Assembly (NCBI GenBank): GCA_019115125.1
Contig: DXEG01000033.1
Coordinates: forward strand, 1-41,738
Source: Candidatus Blautia faecipullorum
GTDB taxonomy: Bacteria; Bacillota; Clostridia; Lachnospirales; Lachnospiraceae
DNA: 41,738 bases
Direction of reading: 5' to 3'
Of this stretch, positions 36,968 through 41,738 are shown piece by piece (within the stretch, counting starts at the first letter, position 1; every line of letters begins with the position of its first letter). The notes under the pieces were generated by a model, which had not been told where the DNA came from, ran no database searches, and saw nothing but the letters and a program-made list of their open reading frames with translations. Position numbers and translations under genes: made by a program.

Positions 36968-38488
36968 TTATTTCTGCTCCTCCATATCGATGAGACGGAA
37001 GGAGAGAAGCAGATAAAGCAGCTCGTCGGGATCCGAAAGATCAGAGCCCAGACAGCGGCAGATCCTGTCCAGGCGGTAAAGAAGAGTACTGCGGTGGATA
37101 AAAAGCTCATTGGCTGTCTTGGTGGCATTCTGATGATTGTTCAGATAACACCGGAGCGTCTGGTAAAGCTGGGACTGTCCGTTTTCCGATTCATATTTTA
37201 AATGCAGAAGCTTCTCGTGGCACACCATGTACGCGGGAAGCTTTTTTGTGGCCTCTTCCAGCAGATAGGTAAGAGCGATATCGTTGAAGCGGTGGATCCA
37301 GCGGTGGGGATATTTGCGGCTGCCGGTTTTCAGAGACAGAGAGGCCTGTACGTACTGGCGGTAAAAGTTGAAATGCCCCAGCATCCGCCGGCTGTAGCCT
37401 GCGTTGAGAAAGCTGTCCCGGATAAAGCTGGCAAGCTTCTGCTCGATCTCAGACTCCGAAAACTGACAGAGCTCCAGATTGATGTAGACCACGATATTTC
37501 CTCTGTGCTCCAGGGCGCAGGAAGCAGGAAGGATGTTTTCGATATAGCTTATGATGGAGCGATGGGTGAGATTTTTGTAATCCAGCAGTTCTGTTTTCAG
37601 GAAAATACACAGATAATAATGGGAGGAAAGCCATCCGTAATCTGTGAGATGGCGGCTTATCTCTACATAATCCGCGCTGGAATCCGTAAGGATGGTATGA
37701 AAAATCTGGTGGAGCTGATGGCGGACGTCATGACTGTCCACGATATTGGTGGAAAGGGCGTGGCTGATGATACGTGCCAGATACTCCAGGAGGAAGCCGA
37801 AGGTATCGTCCAGGGGAACCTCTCCCTGGGTGATCAGGAGCCGGTAGAGCGTCCGGTCAAAACGGCGGATATTGACGCAGAGGCTGGGGGCGGCGATGCC
37901 GTTTCCGGAATAATAGAAATACCCCACCCGGTGAAAGGCGGCCTCGTAGTTGGGATCCTGCTTTAAAGACAGAATGAGATCCGCGGTTTCTTCCGTGGAG
38001 CCCAGGACGGAGGAGGGAAGCTCGCTGAAGGGAGTGCCTCTGGAGGCGACGATAGTAAAATCCATACCGATAAGGAGCATAGGATTGGGGATCACAGAAC
38101 CAGTCATGTCAAGAAGACTCTGGATAGATCCGTTCATCATCCGGGATTCAAACAAAGCCTGATTCCATTCCTCATATTTTTGAAAAATCTGTCCGGCAAA
38201 TTCCAGAAGATCCACGGGATCGGCGCCAGGAATAAAACAGACATTGGGACAATGCTTTAAAAGCTCGGGATTCTGAGGTCCAGTAAGGATCATCAGGCTG
38301 CGCAGAGGGCTTTTCGCAAACTCCGGGAGAAGCTTCCCGGCAATATAGATCAGCCCGCCGGAAAAGGGCTCCTCCGCTCTGGGGCAGACGGCATATTTCA
38401 GGCAGGGCTCGCTGGTGAGCCGACCGGATGCGTGTAAAATATATTTCTGTTTTAAATGCCAGAGGACCAGCTTGGGACTTAGTAACAT
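36968..38488 (-). CDS. PucR-type transcriptional regulator
   Basis: This 506-residue regulator has a C-terminal PucR/CdaR-like helix-turn-helix (about 430-500) with the ATKTANELFIHRSTLLYRLDR pattern (given in part) and a middle GGDEF-like/PucR linker region. The N-terminal 150 residues are a putative sensor with no motif I recognise. It is transcribed divergently from the methyltransferase operon at 38762 and convergently with the activator operon. It is therefore the likely local regulator of the corrinoid system, perhaps sensing the methyl donor (inferred). Start 38488 follows AGGAGAAAACAC. Confidence 0.85.
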   Translation of the reverse strand: MLLSPKLVLWHLKQKYILHASGRLTSEPCLKYAVCPRAEEPFSGGLIYIAGKLLPEFAKSPLRSLMILTGPQNPELLKHCPNVCFIPGADPVDLLEFAGQIFQKYEEWNQALFESRMMNGSIQSLLDMTGSVIPNPMLLIGMDFTIVASRGTPFSELPSSVLGSTEETADLILSLKQDPNYEAAFHRVGYFYYSGNGIAAPSLCVNIRRFDRTLYRLLITQGEVPLDDTFGFLLEYLARIISHALSTNIVDSHDVRHQLHQIFHTILTDSSADYVEISRHLTDYGWLSSHYYLCIFLKTELLDYKNLTHRSIISYIENILPASCALEHRGNIVVYINLELCQFSESEIEQKLASFIRDSFLNAGYSRRMLGHFNFYRQYVQASLSLKTGSRKYPHRWIHRFNDIALTYLLEEATKKLPAYMVCHEKLLHLKYESENGQSQLYQTLRCYLNNHQNATKTANELFIHRSTLLYRLDRICRCLGSDLSDPDELLYLLLSFRLIDMEEQK

Positions 38489-38695
38489 GTGTTTTCTCCT
38501 AGTGTGATATATTATGCTTTCTATTTCTTATATAGATGGACTTGTATTAGTTCAGCTCATACAGGCGTCCGGAACGGATACCTTTGTTTATTTTAACATC
38601 CGCCTGAAAAAAGCACAATATCTGTCTCCTACAATATGTAGGAAAATAAGTGATAAAATCAGATATATATGCAAATAGAAAAACGAATTTTTCTG

Positions 38696-38704
38696 TGATA
38701 CAAT
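38696..38704 (+). promoter_or_regulatory. Extended -10 promoter of the methyltransferase operon
   Basis: TG-A-TACAAT (38696-38704) makes an extended -10 element about 58 bases before the start at 38762. There is no good -35 box, which is compatible with activation by the divergently encoded PucR-type protein. Confidence 0.5.
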
Positions 38705-38761
38705 GGGTTTACAGCGAAAGTACGGCTTTCCTTTAATTTGTACAATAAAGGAGGAAACAGG

Positions 38762-39565
38762 ATGATTATTATCGGTGAAAAAATAAACGGTTCCATCCCG
38801 GCAGTGGCGGAGGCCATCGCTGCCCGGGACGCGGAATTTATCAAGAACCGCGCCAGGATACAGGCGGAAGCCGGAGCTACTTATATTGACTGCTGCGCCT
38901 CTGTTCCGGAGGAGACGGAGGTGGAGACCCTCAAGTGGATGATCGACTGTATCCAGGAGGTGACGGATCTCCCCATCTCCGTGGACAGCCCCAGCGCCAG
39001 GGTTCTGGCGGAGGTGATCCCTTATTGTAAGAGACCGGGGCTTGTAAATTCCGTATCCGGTGAGGGAGACAAGATGGATGTGATCTTCCCGCTGATCGCG
39101 GACACCAAATGGGAAGTGATCTGCCTTCTGTCCGATGATACAGGGATCCCCAAGAGCGCGGAGGACAGGCTGAAGGTATTCGACAAAGTGATGGAAAAGG
39201 CCAAAGAGTACGGGATCAGTCCATCCAGAATGCACATTGATCCCCTGGTGGAAATGCTCTGCACGTCTGAGGACGGGATCGCCATGAATGTGGAGGTGAT
39301 CAGCACCGTCCGGAAGCGTTATCCAAGTATCCATATCACGGCGGCGGTCAGCAATATTTCCTTCAATCTGCCGGTGCGGAAAATGATCAATCTGGGCTTT
39401 ACCGTTCTGGCTATGAACGCGGGGCTGGACAGCGCGATCCTGGATCCCACCAATAGAGATATGATGGGAGTGATCTACGCCACGGAGGCGCTGCTGGGAG
39501 AGGACGAGTACTGCATGGAGTATATCAGCGCGTACCGGGAAGGAATCTTCGGCCCGAAAAAATAA
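38762..39565 (+). CDS. Methyltetrahydrofolate:corrinoid methyltransferase (MtvA/AcsE-like)
   Basis: This 267-residue TIM-barrel protein belongs to the pterin-binding methyltransferase family that includes AcsE, the pterin domain of MetH, and the methyltransferase II of O-demethylase systems. Hallmarks are IIGEKINGS (2-10), the pterin-contact SVDSPSA region (about 79-85) and AAVSNISFNLP (about 197-207), where the asparagine contacts N5 of the folate. It would pass the methyl group from the corrinoid protein encoded next to tetrahydrofolate. ATG 38762 follows AAAGGAGG, preferred to 38738. No [4Fe-4S] module is present. Confidence 0.9.
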   Translation: MIIIGEKINGSIPAVAEAIAARDAEFIKNRARIQAEAGATYIDCCASVPEETEVETLKWMIDCIQEVTDLPISVDSPSARVLAEVIPYCKRPGLVNSVSGEGDKMDVIFPLIADTKWEVICLLSDDTGIPKSAEDRLKVFDKVMEKAKEYGISPSRMHIDPLVEMLCTSEDGIAMNVEVISTVRKRYPSIHITAAVSNISFNLPVRKMINLGFTVLAMNAGLDSAILDPTNRDMMGVIYATEALLGEDEYCMEYISAYREGIFGPKK

Positions 39566-39670
39566 AAGCCGGGAGCATCAAACAGTACAAAAGCGCCCGG
39601 AACGGAATTGCGGAGCCGTCCTGAGGCGTTGAGAGACAGCCATAGAATCAAAAAGAGGAGGTAGACAAAA

Positions 39671-40306
39671 ATGGCAGAAATTCAGGAAGTTTATGATCTG
39701 GTGGCAAGAGGAAAGGCAAAAAAGGTAGCTGCGGCAGTAAATGAAGCCCTGGACGCAGGCTGCGATCCTACTGAGATTTTGAATCAGGGTATGATCGCGG
39801 CTATGGACGCGGTAGGCGCCAAGTTTAAAAACGGAGAGATCTTTGTTCCCGAAATGCTGGTAGCCGCGAAGGCTATGAAAAACGGAGTGGAGGTCCTGAA
39901 ACCTCATCTTGCGTCCGGCGTGGCGGGAGCGGCCGGAAAGGTAATTATCGGCACCGTATCCGGGGATCTTCATGATATCGGAAAGAACCTGGTAGCTATG
40001 ATGCTGGAGTCCTCAGGGTTTGAGGTGATCGATCTGGGCGTGGATGTTCCCAAGGAAAAATTCGTGGAGGCATATGAAGCCAATCCCGACACAAAGCTGA
40101 TCTGCTGCTCCGCCCTTCTGACGACCACCATGAACGCCATGAAAGACACGGTAGCGCTTCTGAACGGATCTCCCTTCCGGGGCAGCATCAAGGTCATGGT
40201 AGGCGGCGCGCCCATCAGCCAGGAATTCGCGGATGAGATCGGAGCGGACGCTTACACAGAGGACGCGGCGTCCTGCGCCCAGAGAGCAAAAGAACTGGTA
40301 GCGTAA
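39671..40306 (+). CDS. Methyltransferase corrinoid protein
   Basis: This 211-residue cobalamin-binding protein has an N-terminal helical cap domain (about 1-85) and a C-terminal B12-binding Rossmann-like domain. The DxHDxG signature is D99-L-H101-D-I-G104, with H101 the predicted lower cobalt ligand (base-off, His-on). The GG loop near residues 180-183 (MVGGAPIS) holds the nucleotide tail. It is the methyl shuttle between the UroD-family methyltransferase at 40334 and the folate methyltransferase at 38762. GAGGAGG precedes the start. The size matches MtvC/MtgC/MttC-type proteins. Confidence 0.95.
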   Translation: MAEIQEVYDLVARGKAKKVAAAVNEALDAGCDPTEILNQGMIAAMDAVGAKFKNGEIFVPEMLVAAKAMKNGVEVLKPHLASGVAGAAGKVIIGTVSGDLHDIGKNLVAMMLESSGFEVIDLGVDVPKEKFVEAYEANPDTKLICCSALLTTTMNAMKDTVALLNGSPFRGSIKVMVGGAPISQEFADEIGADAYTEDAASCAQRAKELVA

Positions 40307-40333
40307 CGAGTGGAAGGAAAGGAGGGATTCTGT

Positions 40334-41368
40334 ATGTTGACTGCGAAACAGAATATGATCGAATGTATAAAGGGAGGAAATCCCGACAGATATGTAAATC
40401 AGTATGAGGCAATACAGCTTCTTTTTCATCCGTTTATGTTTGCCAGCCCTCTTCTCCAGGAGGGACAGGAAAATATAAAGAACGCCTGGGGCGTAACAAA
40501 TACCTTCCCGAAAGGGACTCCGGGTTCCTTCCCGGTACATACCCCGGACAAGATCGTGGTGAAGGATATTGAGCACTGGCAGGATTACGTTCACGCACCC
40601 TCGCTGGACTTCCCCCAGGAAATGTGGGATCAGTGCAAGGCCGGGTACGACGCTGTGGACAGTGACAAAGCTTTTAAAGCGGTTTTTGTGGCTCCCGGGC
40701 TTTTTGAGCAGACACATCATCTCTGCGAGATCGTAAACGCTCTGACCTATTATATTGAGTATGAGGATGAGATGCATGATCTGATCAAATATCTCACCGA
40801 GTGGGAGCTGAAGCTGGCGGAGGGGATCTGCAGCAACCTTCATCCCGATATGCTGTTCCATCACGACGACTGGGGCGGACATGACAGCACCTTTATGAGT
40901 CCTAATATGTTCAATGAGTTCCTGCTGGAGCCCTACAAAGAAATTTACGGATATTATAAGAGCCACGGCGTAGAGTATGTGGTGCATCATTCCGACAGCT
41001 ACGCGGCTACCCTTGTTCCATCCATGATCGAGATGGGGATCGACGTATATCAGGGCTGCATGGAAACCAACCATGTGGACGAGCTGCTGAAGAAGTACGG
41101 CGATAAGATCAGCTTTATGGGCTGTATTGAAAACGCGGATGTGGATACTCCCGACTGGACAGACGATAAATGTGAGGCGGAGGTGCGCAGGGTCTGCGAG
41201 ACCTACGGAATGAAGCATTTTATCCCCTGCATCGCCCAGGGCGGCCCCGGTTCCGTATATCCGGGCGTATATCAGTCTCTTACCAATGCCATCGACAAGC
41301 TGAATAAAGAAAAATTCGGCATTGAAGATCCGGATTCCGCACGTATGCCGCTTCAGATCCTGTTTTGA
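40334..41368 (+). CDS. UroD-family methyltransferase (probable methyl-donor:corrinoid methyltransferase)
   Basis: This 344-residue protein has the uroporphyrinogen decarboxylase fold but is encoded right after a corrinoid protein, the typical place of the first methyltransferase (MtvB/MtaA-like) that takes a methyl group from the substrate. Candidate metal ligands are H176/H177-D-D (HHDDWGG) and H218/H219-S-D221. The HxC zinc motif of MtaA is not visible, so the zinc site would differ. Aromatic O-methyl compounds are the likely donors, as in vanillate/veratrol O-demethylases of acetogens, but this is an inference from context. It ends with a stem-loop terminator. ATG 40334 follows GGAGGG. Confidence 0.85.
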   Translation: MLTAKQNMIECIKGGNPDRYVNQYEAIQLLFHPFMFASPLLQEGQENIKNAWGVTNTFPKGTPGSFPVHTPDKIVVKDIEHWQDYVHAPSLDFPQEMWDQCKAGYDAVDSDKAFKAVFVAPGLFEQTHHLCEIVNALTYYIEYEDEMHDLIKYLTEWELKLAEGICSNLHPDMLFHHDDWGGHDSTFMSPNMFNEFLLEPYKEIYGYYKSHGVEYVVHHSDSYAATLVPSMIEMGIDVYQGCMETNHVDELLKKYGDKISFMGCIENADVDTPDWTDDKCEAEVRRVCETYGMKHFIPCIAQGGPGSVYPGVYQSLTNAIDKLNKEKFGIEDPDSARMPLQILF

Positions 41369-41391
41369 TAAGAATATGCATAGAAAAAAAG

Positions 41392-41422
41392 CTCCGGCGC
41401 CTGATTCTGACGCCGGAGTTTT
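41392..41422 (+). terminator. Intrinsic terminator of the corrinoid methyltransferase operon
   Basis: CTCCGGCG (41392-41399) pairs with CGCCGGAG (41411-41418), followed by TTTT and preceded by a run of A, 23 bases after the UroD-family gene. Confidence 0.88.
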
Positions 41423-41533
41423 GTATACGGTTTTAGGCTTTTCAAAACAACTGCGTATCATGCAGTTTTGAATCATATTAAATGTCAAAAATAATGAAAT
41501 TTCCCCAAAACGCTTTTAGAAGAAAAAGAATTA

Positions 41534-41542
41534 TGCTACAAT
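41534..41542 (+). promoter_or_regulatory. Possible extended -10 promoter near the right edge
   Basis: TG-C-TACAAT matches an extended -10 element; the -35 region (TTTTAG, 17 bases upstream) is poor. It may serve a gene beyond the window, although a minus-strand reading frame ends just downstream. Confidence 0.35.
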
Positions 41543-41616
41543 AACGGAGAGAAAAAACGATATCCAAAAACGGATTTTTCCATAAAACCGTGTGCGGCAT
41601 ACGGGGAATGTTACTG

Positions 41617-41738
41617 TCAAGTAATCGTTGGCAACTTTCTTTTTGATTTATCTTTTTGTTGAAATAGCTTTGTTTCTACACTGGTTTCTAATATCCAGCC
41701 ATGTGCAGCAATCGCTTTCTCTCTCCCTGTATCTTTCC
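41617..41738 (-). CDS. 3' end of an unidentified minus-strand reading frame (partial)
   Basis: On the minus strand a frame is open from the window edge for 39 codons to TGA at 41617-41619. The visible tail is charged and lysine-rich (contains GREKAIAAHGWILETSVETK and ends RKLPTIT). No family was recognised. A small inverted repeat (CCGTATG / CACACGG) followed by TTTT lies just after the stop on the same strand. It may be a real gene end or chance; the 41423-41616 stretch holds no other gene that I can support. Confidence 0.4.
   Translation of the reverse strand, partial: KDTGREKAIAAHGWILETSVETKLFQQKDKSKRKLPTIT

Noticed and set aside
38489-38761. Cobalamin riboswitch before the corrinoid methyltransferase operon
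   Set aside because: No B12-box-like sequence or multi-stem leader could be recognised; the gap is short and AT-rich with simple promoter elements.
40013-41488. Long minus-strand open frame opposite the corrinoid protein and UroD-family genes
   Set aside because: Both plus-strand genes have strong family motifs and ribosome binding sites; the antisense frame crosses the operon terminator.

Overview
The window looks like chromosome from a gut-type Clostridia of the family Lachnospiraceae. This is inferred from the moderate GC content, strong AGGAGG-type ribosome binding sites, Gram-positive signal sequences, an Enterococcus-type V-ATPase operon, and the mix of sugar-acid, hexitol and corrinoid methyl-transfer genes often found in Blautia-like acetogens. 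Species cannot be fixed from the sequence. No rRNA, tRNA, CRISPR array or complete mobile element was seen.

Layout. (1) 1-386: a 61-bp tandem repeat (four full copies and one partial) in which each unit carries two GNRA-capped hairpins. It abuts the stop codon of a secreted serine hydrolase (387-1997, minus) and is bounded by an intrinsic terminator. (2) 2191-4818: a polar amino-acid ABC transporter (binding protein, permease, ATPase) with a clear sigma-A promoter, a leader terminator and an end terminator. (3) 4981-13660: a nine-gene V/A-type ATPase operon in the order H(F)-I-K-E-C-F(G)-A-B-D; its K subunit keeps the known Na+-ligand residues. (4) 13849-24480: hexarate catabolism. garD (galactarate) and gudD (glucarate) converge on 5-keto-4-deoxyglucarate. 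A DapA-fold enzyme probably cleaves this, and two nearly identical GarR reductases give glycerate. A GntP-family permease, a LysR regulator and a PrpR_N/PAS/AAA/Fis regulator sit among them. (5) 24488-31405: a hexitol PTS operon (IICB, MtlR-type regulator, IIA, 1-phosphofructokinase, sorbose-1-phosphate-reductase-like dehydrogenase, dedicated HPr). (6) 31418-33674, minus: glycerate kinase and a CdaR-type diacid regulator, which complete the hexarate pathway on the far side of the PTS operon. (7) nudC (minus). (8) 34787-41422: a corrinoid methyltransferase system: RACo-type activator, DUF2284 protein, PucR-type regulator, methyl-tetrahydrofolate methyltransferase, corrinoid protein and a UroD-family methyltransferase. 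The last 120 bp hold the 3' end of an unidentified minus-strand reading frame.

How they fit together. Hexarates would become pyruvate plus 2-phosphoglycerate. The hexitol operon lacks a classical mtlD. It instead pairs a dehydrogenase of the type that oxidises the carbon next to the phosphate with a 1-phosphofructokinase, which suggests hexitol-1-P to ketose-1-P to ketose-1,6-bisphosphate. The corrinoid genes would move methyl groups from an unknown donor (for example a methoxyaromatic) to tetrahydrofolate.

The most interesting items are the GNRA-loop tandem repeat array, the predicted fructose-1-phosphate route for hexitols, the regulator without a GAFTGA loop, and the pathway split around the PTS operon.
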